Shown here one piece after another: positions 32,703 to 43,894 of a stretch of DNA of 64,000 bases. Position numbers and translations under genes: made by a program. The DNA is taken from positions 4,703,501 through 4,767,500 of the forward strand of contig CP126194.1 of the NCBI GenBank assembly GCA_030272155.1, in the 5' to 3' direction. This DNA is from Tetradesmus obliquus. Taxonomy: Eukaryota > Chlorophyta > Chlorophyceae > Sphaeropleales > Scenedesmaceae. Position 1 is the stretch's first letter. The number at the start of each line of letters is the position of its first letter. The notes beneath the pieces were generated by a model. That model was not told where the DNA came from, did not search any database, and saw only the letters and a program-made list of their open reading frames with translations.

Positions 32703-34258
32703 TCAGAACACGAAGATGGTAGTGAAGGCGTCGTGCAGCATCCTCTCGGTGGCCAGCTCTGCAGGAACAGGCAGCAGGCGCAGGCCGCAACGCGCATGCA
32801 TTGTAAGCAGCCAGGCAGCACAGCAAGGCAAGGAAAGCCTGCAGGCTTCCAGCCAGACAAAGCAGCAGACAGCAGGACAGGGAGCAGCTGGCAGACAGAT
32901 ACTGAGAGACGAAGAGTGTGACCAAGACCTAGGGAGCCATGCCAGAAGCTTCACACCCGCAGCAGCACCGACGGATTCCCACCTTGAGTCCAGCCACTGG
33001 CTGTTGCCATGAGTTGCCACTTCTGCCTGTCCATGGCTGCACCCGGCTGCAGAGCCAGCAGCCGCCCTTCTGCGTCCTGCTGCACCGGCTGCAGCGGTGC
33101 TGGCTGCAGCACCTGGGCAGCCACTGCCTGAGGCCTGCAACACAGCACACGTGACAGTAGGCCCCCAACAACTGGCTTCATGTGGCATGGCTGGCCGGCA
33201 CAGCTTGCAGGACAGCTCCAGCAGGCGCACAGGTTCAGTACACACATTTTGCTTGCAGGTGCGCAGCAGTGCATATACCAAGCTGGTTCGTCCTTGTATG
33301 CACACAAGTCGACTTAGGCCGACGGCTGGCATGACTGAGGTTGACCACGTTGGCACAGCTGTTACTCAACACAGCTCAGCAGATCAGTCCAAGCCCGACT
33401 GCCCAGTGAGAGCAGCCCATGCTGCGATAAATACTGGAAACTTGTGCGGCAACAGCGCTGCATGCAAATGCCTGCAGACCCATCCGGCCATGCCTGCTGT
33501 TGACACGTGCGGGCTGTCAGTTACTCACACATATGCAGGAGGTCCGTCTACTGGGCCAGCAGTCACCCCGGCCAAAGCAGCCTGCAGCCATCAAGACAGA
33601 AATTATGAACTGCCTTGAGTGAATCTGGGTGATCCGACAGCCAGCAGTAGCTGCAAGTGATTGGAGCAGTAAAGGAACGGCCCCAGTCCTGCTGTTGGAG
33701 TGGCGGGTGCTGCAGCGCAAGCTGCGGATGCTGGAGCGTGCGCGACGCAGCAGTTTCAGCTGCGGGAAAGTCATTACATCGTGCCACTTGCTGAGCACGG
33801 GATGGCAGCAGCAGCTGTTGCTGAAACGAACAGCTGGAACCAGGCTGGCCTGCATCACAGCCAGATGCCGTTCATGCAGACAGATGATGGCGCACCTCTT
33901 GCCGGGTGTAGTCCTCCACCTGCTGCTCCACATCTGCCACGTCTATGTTTGAAGTCAGCTTGTAAACTGCAAGCACGGCAGGCCAATGTAGTGGGTGACA
34001 TGCTGCAGGCAGCCATGCAGCAGTACAGAAGCGACACACGCTGCTGTGTGCACTCACTGATGTCCTCCACCTCCTCCAGGTACATGTCATAGTCCTCCTT
34101 GCTGTCAAAATCCTTTCTGGTCTTTGTGTAGCTGCAGCAAGCATGTGGAAGGCGCTCAAGATCAGCTTGGGTCCATTTCGTCGTGTGAAACTCACCGCAG
34201 CGTCTTACATGCCCATAATCCTTCTTCTATGCCCCATTTCTTTGTTCACGTCCTCCAT
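32703..34258 (-). CDS. MAT1/TFB3-like CDK-activating-kinase assembly factor (TFIIH), partial model
   Basis: Conserved exons found: about 34258-34209, 34131-34058, 33966-33896, 33134-32983 and 32758-32703. They read MEDVNKEMGHRRRIMG, YTKTRKDFDSKEDYDMYL, then EEVEDIIYKLTSNIDV and VEQQVEDYTRQE. The end is QKWQLMATASGWTQELATER and MLHDAFTTIFVF, then a stop. This follows the MAT1 middle region (R-R-R-I-x-x-I-Y-x-K-x-x-x-D-F, then Y-L-E-E-V-E-D-I) and its C-terminal GW...A segment. MAT1 bridges CDK7 and cyclin H and anchors them to TFIIH for transcription, repair and cell-cycle control. Phases fit across the listed junctions. One or more exons between 33895 and 33135 are not resolved. The N-terminal C3HC4 RING was not found upstream, so the true start is unknown; 34258 is only the first visible Met. 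Confidence 0.65.
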
Positions 34259-35768
34259 GTGGGACTTTCCGTTGCTTGACGCAACCTCCCGTGTCAAAGA
34301 AGGGTTATTGTCGACAACTTTCAACAGCAGCAAGGTCGGGTCCAGTGTGGGAGCGCCACAGCAATGGCTACGACTTGAGCAATGCCAGACTTTATTTGTC
34401 AGCCTACAGCCACAGTAAATGCAGCGTGCTTGCACATCACAAACACAAACTTGAACTTTGGGGTGTTTCGTGGACCCTGAATGACAACCCTGGTCTTTGT
34501 TGTGCCCTCGTCCATGGAGCTCGCGTGCGCTTGCAGGAGCACCGGACGACACGATCTACCTGCAAGTGTCGGCCGTTTCAGAAAGGTGCAAAACAGCACC
34601 TTAAGGTCTCCCATCACTACTGCAGGTACAGGTGTTTCAGTCACTGAAAGGTGCACACCCTTGGGTTCAGGAGAATTTCTGGAGAACTATCTGACGCCTT
34701 GGGAAGAGAAATTGTATAATCCAAGACAGGCCGGGCATATGATGATGGGACTGCACCTTCAGAGAAGGTCAGGCCCAGAGCAGACTCTGCTCCTCTGAGA
34801 GGTATATCTCAGGCTGTGAGTCCTACCCCACACCATCAAGATCTGCGCCTGACTGGTCGCTGAAAACTTGAGGCATCCTTTCAGAATAAAAAGCGCAGCG
34901 CAGGGAACAGTGAATGTTCTCCGGAACCCGCGAAGCAGCAGGCAGTTGCACACACAAGAATCTGCATGTTTGAAATTGGTAACTAGTAGAGCCCTGACTT
35001 GAATTACAGTGTAAACTTGAATCATTTAATATCAGACATACAAAGCAAGCAATGCAGTGACACCTGGCTTCCCCTCGCCTCGCTGAACCACAACAAGCAG
35101 GATCGCGTGACTGTTCACTGCAGAGCCCTCGCCAATTGTTCAACTTTAGCTACCCTAAATGTCGTTCAAGTAATTTCAGTGACGTTGATCACTTCACGTT
35201 CCTACGCAGCAAGCTCAGCAGACTTCGCTAGCCGTATCTAGCAGCTCCATCCTCGATGCTCAGCACTTAGCCTGCTCTACTCTTGACCTCTAACAGGTGC
35301 GCAGTCGGCTTTGGCGCGTTCGCTTTTGGGGAGCCTATGTCAGCACAACACATAGCACAGCGCCCTCCAAGGAGCGCACTGGCAGCCCAAGTCTTTTGCA
35401 ATAAGGTGTTTTGTGCGTCTGGGTGGCGAGCAGTCGCAGCCGGGCAGCGTGGGGGGACCAGACCCACTCACACCAGGCTTCAAGAGCAGATGAACATTTG
35501 GCTGGCGCGGAGCGCTGTAGGCAGTCCTCGCTGCGGTGTAAAAGTTGGAGAGCTATATCTGCTTGATCTGGTGGCTTCTAGGCGTTTGGCATTGCCGGCA
35601 GGGGGCACTGCTTGAGGAATGAGCGCACGACCAGGGCCCGCCAGTTGGCGTGCGCTCGCCACGTGTTGTGATAGTTATAATGGCTTATGTCGAGTTTGCT
35701 TCGCGCTGCCGCAGGTTACGAGTGCAGGCGTAGAGACAGCTCACTCACAGCAGACGTCATTCCCAGGC
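34259..35768. other. Upstream regions of the MAT1-like and AP2 genes
   Basis: The missing 5' exons of the MAT1-like gene should lie here. The sequence is less GC-rich than its surroundings. Protein-like segments occur on both strands (for example minus-strand 34486-34402 and plus-strand 34672-34797), but none is convincing enough to call. Confidence 0.35.
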
Positions 35769-37706
35769 ATGTCAGAACCTCTGAAGCTGGATCTCTCTGG
35801 CGGCAAGACAATCTATGCTCTGACGCAAGTGCCGGCTGCTTTCTGCATCAACGGACAGACTTTGATTGGCTACCCAGGTAAGCATGCACATACAACAGGC
35901 GTGTGTGCACACAGCAGCAGCTGGTCAAACAACAGGTTGAGTGAGAACAATGGTGGTCTTGCTGCTCTGCGGGACTCACACTGCACTTAGGTTTGTCTCC
36001 TAGATGCTCAATTGTCACGATGCAAAGTATTAGCGCTGCGAACCGCCGCCCTAGCACACAGCTCACTGTCGCCCTGCTGCTACTGCTATCGCCTGGCTAC
36101 CTGCTGCTGCGGCACCTCATCTGCAGGCCTGTCCATCCCCATGCTGCCCCACCTCACTGGCGCACAGCAGGCTAGCTATCTGTCATCCTCAGCTCCTCAG
36201 CTAAGCTTCATGTCAGCTGCAGGCCTCATGCCAGCAGGCGTAGGCCCCAACGGCATGGCAACCGGCGTGCCAGTCGGCTACCCTGCAGCAGCAATGCCAG
36301 CCGGGCAGGTGATGGCGCAAGTGCCCCACATCGCTGCATCCCATGCAGGACAGGCAGCTGTTGTAGACCAGAAGCAGCCACAGCAGCCTGCAGCAGCTGC
36401 CAGCAGCGCTGCCAGCCCCAGAGCTACGCCAGAGTCGCCAGTCACTGTAACAGGCGGAGCAGCAGGCGCGTCTACAGGCAGCGCCAGCCCTGCAGGACCT
36501 TCGTCTGCAGTCTCCCCGGAGCACCCTGTGGCAGTTGCAGCGCGCCAGGCGCTTGCAGCGGCAGCGCCAGCAGGCGCCGACTGCCTGCAGGAGCAGCTGC
36601 CTGCGGTTGTGACAGCTGAGCGGCAACAGCAGCAGCAGCCAGCTGCAGCAGCAGGCCTGCACGAGCCGGAGGACATGAAGCAGGACCCTGCAGAGGCAGC
36701 TGCTGCAGCCATGCCGCCGCAGCACCCAGGCAGCGCCGCGCACTACCAGCAGCATCAGCATGAGCAGCACGGCGCTGCCAGCAGCCACTCGGCAGTGACG
36801 GGCATGGCGATGCCCCCTTCGGGCCAGCACCAGCGCAGCCTGGCCAGCCTCGGCACCTCCCCAGGTGACAGTCTGTGCGGCAGCCTGCAGACAGGCTCCT
36901 GGCCAGGCCCTGCAGCGCACGCAATGATGCTTGCAGGAAGCCCTGCAGGCAGCCACCTGCTGGGCAGCAGCCCCAGCGCCACCAAGTCTAGCAGCATGCG
37001 GCGCAGCAAGCTCAGCAGCAGCCACGGAGCCTCCTCCCTCAGCGACAGGCTGAAGCTGGGGCCTGGCGCAGTGCCGGGCGCGCACGGCGCGAAGAACGGC
37101 GCCGTGAAGTACCGCGGCGTGCGGCAGCGGCCGTGGGGCAAGTTTGCGGCTGAGATCCGGGACCCCCGGTGCGGCAGCAGGCTGTGGCTGGGCACGTTTG
37201 ATACAGCAGAGGAGGCAGCGCGGGCTTACGACAAGGCAGCGCTGGAGATCCGCGGCGACAAGGCGGTGACCAACTTTCCTGCAAGCCACTATGCAGGAGA
37301 GGATGACCTGGCGGCGTACGGCAGCAGGGACATTGCAGCGGGGCATGCAGGCAGCGTGGGCAACGGCGCCCACAACGGCGGCTACGCGAGCCCGCTGTAT
37401 GGCACGAGCCCTGCTTTCAGCAGCGTGGCAGCACACCAGCATTATGGCAGCTATGGCGGCATGCAGTTTTGCGTGGCTGGCAGCAGCGCGCCCAGCGGCC
37501 GCACCCTCAACATGACGACGCGTTACGGCGGCAGGCGGGAGGCCAGCGAGGAGACAGATATGCTGCTGCAGGATGGCGAGCACGAGCATGGTGTGGGCGG
37601 TGGGGGCGGCATGGAGGATGATGAGAGTGGCTCACCGCCTATGGATGTGGATGATGAGCTTGCAGAGATGGCTGATGCGCTGCTGCTGCTGCATGAGAGC
37701 GGCTGA
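35769..37706 (+). CDS. AP2/ERF-domain transcription factor
   Basis: Exons 35769-35877 and 36127-37706 join in phase to 562 residues. A single AP2/ERF DNA-binding domain spans about residues 364-421. It has [18 protein letters not shown] (the three-stranded sheet that contacts DNA, with both Arg and the Trp), then [20 protein letters not shown] and the closing NFP. This single-domain layout is ERF-like; a GCC-box or related element would be the usual target. The long N-terminal half is low-complexity Ala, Gln, Ser and Pro with several polyQ and polyA stretches. The last 30 residues are acidic ([23 protein letters not shown]), a plausible activation domain. A basic [13 protein letters not shown] stretch precedes the AP2 domain. 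The regulated pathway (stress, nutrient or lipid responses in other algae) is unknown. Confidence 0.92.
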
Positions 37707-38439
37707 GCAGCGGGTGCTGTGGATTGCTCTACTGCACTGCTGTTACACAGTGTGGCTGGCAGGGCGGATAGTTGCATCGTGTTTGTATCTATTTCCGCAT
37801 GTTAGCGCATCACGTTGGTGCTTTTGCGGCAGGAATCAGCGTTGTGCAGCAGTTGCAGTGGCTGCTGTGCGTGGCACTGCATGCTGCTGCTAGGTTGCAC
37901 GTGGTGGCGAATGGCGTTGGTTTCAGAGCAGGTGTCAAGATATTTGGCACATGCTGTGTGTGCATGTGCGTTGTGTTTCGGTCAGCATGATATTGAGGTT
38001 CTCTTCGTATGTATGTGTGGGGGGCATTGGTTCATGAGGAGAAGAAAGAGCAACATTGTTGCTGCCGACACCTTGTGTGCTGGGTTTGCAGGCATGCATG
38101 CTGTTGGGAGGCGTTGGATGGTGTGCATGCGGGGCAGAGAGAGCAACCGAAGGGGTGGGCACAACTGGGATTTGGGTGGGCAGGTCCGAGCTGCAGGGTG
38201 TCTGCAGGCATCGTGTGTCGATAACGACCGGTGGTGTATGCTCAGTAGGAGTTCAGGCAACTGCATGTTGGGCATGTCGGCAGCCTTCAGTGCTGTGTCT
38301 GCAGTTTGAGCGCTTGCTTGTGCTGGTGTCGCATTGTGCGTGTAGCGGTGGCGGCGGGTGGAGGTGTTGGGCAGCCGGCAAGCCCCACTTTTCCTTGCTT
38401 GGCATCATTGTGGACGACAGTCTGTCTTGCATGTGTGAC

Positions 38440-38460
38440 TGTGTGTGTGTGTGTGTGTGC
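38440..38460. repeat. GT microsatellite
   Basis: About ten GT units in the T/G-rich region after the AP2 gene; a shorter GT run follows near 38488-38500. Confidence 0.85.
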
Positions 38461-40678
38461 ACACCGCATCGGTATTGCGCCTGTTGTGTGTGTGTGTGTT
38501 TGTACTAGCTGTGCTTGTTGCGACGTGTTGCGGCTGTGACGCCGCGTCTTTGTTGCGTCAAACGGCACTGCTTCCCTTGGGGCGTGTACAAGAGTGGTGA
38601 GTTGTACGTGTGTACCAAAGCGCATGGGCCCCCACTACGGGGTCTTGGCGGTCAGCTGAGAGTTTGCTGTGAGGCGTCGCAAGCACGCACACAGCAGAAA
38701 GCTGACCTAGGGAGTGTCAACCGGCCAGGGGCATCTGGGGGTGGAGGTGGTAGGGGCGGGAGGTGGGGGGTGTTTTTGTGAGGCAGGGCACAGAGGCAGC
38801 AGCAGTAGGTGCCTGCTCCTCGTTGCTGTGCTGTTTTGCCGTTGTTCCGCACGCGCTTCGGAAAGTGATGGGTGATTGCTAGTGGGGGTTTGGGCACTCA
38901 CTGCAGAACGTGCATGTTTCCCCAACAGATGCTTTGATGTCAGCGGTCACCCTGCACTTGCTCTCCGCACATCGCCATGGTCCATGTATGCATGCGGAAC
39001 TGCTTCTGGCTGCTGCAGCGGTTGCCCTGTCCGCGGCGCAGTGTTGGTGTTGTAGGAGTACTTCAGCGCAGCTAACTCTCTCAGCACAGCCATGGGTGTG
39101 AGAGCTGCACCCTACTTGCCAGGGTGTGTGCAGCAGCATGTGTGTTGCTCAGCACCATATCAGGGTGGTGAGCCAGCTACATCAGAACCCTCTGGTTTTA
39201 GCTGGCACTACAGGCACGCGACTCAAATGCGTCGTGCATAGCTGGGCTAGCAGGTGGTCAGCTGGCTGGCTGCTGTGTATGATTCTCAGGTCCTAGGTTT
39301 CTTGTGCGCCTGCTTCCGCAATCCGCAATTGACCCCGCGATGTGAGTCTTTGGTGTTTCTCTGTGCTTGTGGATATCCCTTTCTGCTTTGTGATGGTGCG
39401 GTTGCAGCGCATCCCCTGCTCAGGGCCTTGCCTGTCAGTACTGCCTACTACTGTTGATGTGATTGTTGGTACGCATGCGCTGCACCGGGTTCTGCTGTTG
39501 ATGTGCTGCAGCGTCCGCCCTTGCACCTTTTTGTGTGTGTTGTGTGTGTGCTGAGCTTGCGTTGTGCAAGGGCACATGGGTGGGTATGACAGGAGAAGTA
39601 GGGTGGCTGATTGGTCGTATTAGCGGTGCTTGAAGAGCCGTGCCAGCATTTCATGGGTGTGTGGATGGCTAGGTGGCCCGGGCGGGGTTGCAGGCACCAG
39701 CGGGGAGGGAGCAAGCAAGCATCGCATGGGCCCAAGGGCAGCCGCACTAGGCAGATGTAAAGAGGGGGTCGGGGGCAGCAGCAGTGATAGGCTGGCAAAG
39801 CCCAGCGTGTTGACGTGCAGCTGAAGGTGTACACAAGCCTTTTGTGAGGCCCTCTCTCAACAAACAAAGGAGTTTGAGTGTCGCATGCATGGCAGGCAGC
39901 GCCAGCTGCGCAGCCCCGGCTCGCAGCTGCTGCCTGTTTGATTGATTGACTGGCATCGGTTGGCATTGGTTTTCGGGTGCGCGTGCATTGCACGCACCCC
40001 GCTCTCTCCCTCGCAGCGCGTTTAGCGGCGGCTTGCTTGCATTGCGTAGCAGGCTGGCTTGATGCATCCGGTACTAGTCAGGTTGCACATGTCTGGCGCA
40101 GCAGCAGCGGCGGCGCGGTGCGGCAGGCAAGCAGCAGGCTGTTCTTTTTCCTTTTTGTCGCGCTGTCAGCGCTGTCTGACGGAGGCTGAGAGGCAGTGAG
40201 CATCATACAGTGGGAGATGGCAGGCCTGGCGCTGTGCACCAACTTGAATGGCCAGGCCAATCGGGTACAGCTGTTCACCCACTGTATATGACAGGGGACA
40301 TGGGCCAAAGCATTACTCTGCCGCAGCTGGGACGCTGCGGCAGACCACAGCACATACTGTTCTCAACCACACAGCATTTTGTGTTGGATGCACGGTTATG
40401 TGCTCAGACGTGACTGCGAGACACAACTGACAGGGCAAAGGGTGGGTCAGCAGGCTTGTCGGCTTTACTGGTGCTGCATTCGCTGGACGGCTCGACGAGC
40501 TCTGCATGCTACTGTATGCGCCAGTGGCGCAGTTTTGGATCTCATTCCGTGTACGGCCCGGCTGCTTTGTTACGTCTGACCAAGTCAGACTGCACACACA
40601 AAGGTGGGCTGGTCACGCAATGAATGTGTACATCACTGGTACCGGCCGTCTGCTGTATGCGTCCTGTGTTGAAAGCAT

Positions 40679-40948
40679 TTGGGGGTTCGAAGTCTAGCCG
40701 GCAGCAGCAGCAGCAGCAGCAGCAGCAGCGGTGAGCTGCCCTCGAGGGCAGCAGTGTATGCCACAGCTGCTGTTGCTGCTACTGGGCATTTTGGTGCATT
40801 GCTGGGCTTTGTATGTGTTTTTGCACAGCGCTTTGTGTCTGGTTCCCATCAAATGAACGATGGCCGCAGCTCTGGGGTATTGCAGCTGGGCTTGTCAATT
40901 ATGGCAGGCCTATCGGTCTTGCTTGGTGGAGGACTTGCATCAAAGTAG
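40679..40948 (+). CDS. Possible terminal exon of a small two-helix membrane protein, doubtful
   Basis: The frame reads through a CAG-encoded Ser run and then two hydrophobic stretches: roughly AAVYATAAVAATGHFGALLG onward, and GVLQLGLSIMAGLSVLLGGG. They are separated by a polar loop, and the frame stops after ASK. There is no ATG at the left end, so it would need upstream exons. A segment at about 40530-40601 (ISFRVRPGCFVTSDQVRL) flanked by AG and GTGGGC may be one, but its phase does not join cleanly. I do not recognise a family. Confidence 0.3.
   Translation: MGVRSLAGSSSSSSSSSGELPSRAAVYATAAVAATGHFGALLGFVCVFAQRFVSGSHQMNDGRSSGVLQLGLSIMAGLSVLLGGGLASK
40698..40729 (+). repeat. CAG run
   Basis: About ten CAG units (read as Ser in the doubtful ORF). 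Confidence 0.85.
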
Positions 40949-42013
40949 AGCTGTGAAATGTAACCATTTTCTCTTCCTTGTCCTGTCTGGTTTGCTGTCT
41001 TGCTATCAGCTGCCACCTGCAGGCCTAGGTTGACCTAGGTGCAGCACTTCTTGACAGCACTATTCTGCCTGAACAACAAGTCGTTGCAGTTGATACATCA
41101 AGTTTATGGAGAGTATGTTGTTGCCGTCTTAACAGCCGTGCAGCAGTAAGCCAGGCAATCCCCCGGACCAGGTTGCAGAAAGTAACTTGACACGCAAACG
41201 GTGCAGTATCTGACACTCAATCAACATGCAACAAAGGATGCAGGCAGCGGCACGTCCACATGCAACAGCGCTGTTGAAGAATTTGGACCAACTGCATGGG
41301 CATGTTGACAGTGCTGGCATCAAATGCCACCAGGCCTGACATTGACCACAAACGCATGTAACCAAGCAGGAAATCATGCGCAAATGACAAGAAAACGTTT
41401 ATCAGTGTGTGGCTACTGATTGCACTCGTGCGGCCAGCACTTTCAATGACTTGCCTGCCATGTTGCAATAAAGACACAGCTCCAGTCAGACAGAGCATGC
41501 ACAAACAGCAGCAGCTAGCCATATGATGCGGCTGAGACGCGGCCAACAGCGTAAGTTAACCCTGCTGCTGCACAAACTTCTCGCAGAGCACCTGGCAGCA
41601 GCCAGCCCGGTGCACAAAGCTGGTCAATTGGTAGCAGTACTTGTCTGCGCACTGTGTACACAGCATGCCTGCCTGGTAGCAGTCACACTGTGCTGCAACA
41701 ATTAATTACATAAAAAACAAAGCATCACGCTAGGTTCAAAGTTGCTCTGTGCTCGCTGCTGCAAGCGCAGCAACGCTGCCTGCTTCCTTACGACCACCAT
41801 AGCAAGAGATGCCGCTGCTGTCCAAGGCACGTGCACCACCCACTGCTTCATGTAGCATGTGCTGCTGCAGCAGCTGCTGCAAACACAGCTGTGCCAGCAA
41901 CAAGCCCAGCGCAGCCGGCCACACCTCAGGTGCACTGCTGCGGGAGGGCTTGCCAGGTGTGGAGCCACCATACTACTACTAGCCAGTTGCAATCAGCTAG
42001 TGCAGTGCCCGCA

Positions 42014-42816
42014 TCACTTCTTGGCTGCACGCAGTGCCGCCAGCGCCTCCTCCTTGGTGGCTAGCTCCAGCGGCGTCCTGTTTTCGCTGTCTGTCACGCT
42101 GACGTCAGCGCCAGCCGCCAGCAGCTCCTCGATCTTGGGCAGGTCGTTTTCACTGGCGGCCATCAGCAGCAGCACGTCGACGGGGTCCAGGCCTATATAT
42201 ATTTCAGCAGCAGCGGCAGCAGCAGCACGGCAGAGTGGGGGCAGTTGCATGTGCATGTGGCATGTGCATGTGACACGTGCATGTGATGCTGATGCGGTCT
42301 GTGGAATGGAGGTGTTAGCATGGGCACGGCCTGTGATAGGCACGTCCGCAGTTCTGCAGAGTTGCAACCATTGCTGGTGCTGATTGCCGCTAGTGACTCT
42401 GCTGTACAATCGCAGCTGTGTACCAGGGCAAATGTCCTCTAAATCATGCTGAGTATGCTGTTTAGATTGCAGGTGAGAGTGCTGCGTGTGTGCCTGCTGA
42501 GCAGCAGCAGCGCACCTGAGGACAGCATCTGCTCCATCCTGTCATATGTGCCCTCTACTGCTAGCATGCCCATGTAGTTGAAGTAGTGCTCCACATCGTC
42601 TGTTGTGAAGTCGTTGCGGCCCTGGCTGCCATAAATACCAGCATCTGATGAGTCTGTCCTCAGCTTGCTGAAGTTGAAGAAAGCTGCACGCACGTCGCGG
42701 GTGCCTGGCACCCTCTGCACTGCCGGCAGCACCCGCTGCGGCCTGGCTGCTGCTCTGCTGGGCCTGGTTGTGCTGTTGAAGCACCTAACGCTAGTGCTGA
42801 AAGTCATCGCAGCCAT
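42014..42816 (-). CDS. LTD: LTD (LHCP translocation defect) homologue, plastid ankyrin protein
   Basis: Exons 42816-42516 and 42192-42014 join in phase to 159 residues. Residues 1 to about 42 are rich in Ser, Thr, Arg and Ala without acidic residues, a chloroplast transit peptide. The mature part carries the LTD hallmark: AGIYGSQGRNDFTTDDVEHY, then NYMGMLAVEGTYDRMEQML, then LDPVDVLLLMAASENDLPKI and EELLAAGADVSVTDSENRTP, a C-terminal ankyrin unit. In plants and algae LTD receives light-harvesting chlorophyll proteins from the TIC translocon in the stroma and hands them to the cpSRP43/cpSRP54 pathway for thylakoid insertion. Length and order of parts fit the family. The intron 3' splice site is unusual, TATATATAG preceded by an A/T-rich stretch. 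Confidence 0.92.
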
Positions 42817-43894
42817 GGTGATCGTGCGTGTGCGGCAAGATTCCCGAAATGCAGGAACTTTGTGGACGAACTGGTGCTTGAAGCGAGTTGCAACTACTTT
42901 AGTAAGCTTAACGATGCCAATGTATTGCCTGGTCAGCTGAGGAACACACAAAAAGCTGGACGATCTTGACCGGCTTGTCAGTGACAACTGCTATTCATGC
43001 GTGCAGACAGGCATGACTACAGTAATCCGGGTTCAGTTTGTTGCTGGTAAGCCAAACAAGCGTGCCTCTCACATGGAACGGCAGTTGCAGATGATGCACT
43101 GCTGCCCAGCTGCCCAGCTGCCCCAGTTGTACCCAGCAAACAGTGTCTGCAGATGGGGTGGACCATGCCGGCTTGGTGCCCTGTATTGCTGCCATTTTCA
43201 CAACAGTTCTCGTACATTGCGCGTGACAGTTGATTATGATCTGTAATTTCGTGGATTTGTCCAGGATAGCTGCACATGCATGCAGCCAGGCCACGCTGTG
43301 ACAGCCTGAAGTATGAGAATACATTACACTCATCATGAGTGCTGCGGAGCTTGTTGGTTACGCAGCGCAACTGCATTCACATCCATACTACTTTCAAGCA
43401 CTTTTCAGCATGCCATTAGCTGAACAATCGTCACAACACGTGATGTGATGCTCCTGAACTTGCCAGTGCCGCCGGAATTGCAAACGCTGCCAGCAAGCAG
43501 TGGCCAGCACCACAGTGGCAGCCGCAGGCGAAGGTGAGTATGACTGATGTCCTCAATGGGATAGACATGCACTGGCTCGCCGCTGCTTTTCATGGCCTGC
43601 CAGCTCACACTGCATTGGTTCACTATTGCCAGCTCTGTTATAAACTTCTTTAGGGTTTTCAGGCAAACAGGACACGGAAACAGCCAGCTTACCTACAAGC
43701 ACAGCAATCGGCTTGAAGCTTAGTTGAAGCGCAATTAAAAGTCGTGCACGTGCTCCCCTTTCGCACTGTCAGTGTTCGCCTCCAACGTCAAACACCATGG
43801 CTCTCCGTGATGCGGGTCTTCTGGTCGAGAATAGCACTAATGTTGTGCTTACAGCATAAGCTGTGTGAAAATAGGCTTGTAATCCAGCGATACG
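42817..43894. promoter_or_regulatory. Divergent promoter region (LTD / kelch protein)
   Basis: About 1.1 kb between two divergent start codons, with no exon seen. It must contain both promoters. Confidence 0.4.

Larger units (their letters stand above)
37707..42013. other. Long gap between convergent genes
   Basis: 4.3 kb. Up to about 40 kb the plus strand is T/G-rich, consistent with a long 3' UTR of the AP2 gene, and contains GT microsatellites near 38440-38500. A doubtful ORF lies at 40679-40948. A minus-strand TGTAA near 41706-41710, about 305 nt past the LTD stop, is a candidate polyadenylation signal. Confidence 0.4.

Noticed and set aside
34399-34656. Minus-strand ORF containing KTRVVIQGPRNTPKFKF
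   Set aside because: It looks protein-like, but the opposite strand does too; no phase-consistent exon chain to the MAT1-like gene was found.
36213-37589. 458-codon minus-strand ORF
   Set aside because: Shadow of the AP2 gene; the sense frame encodes a canonical AP2 domain.
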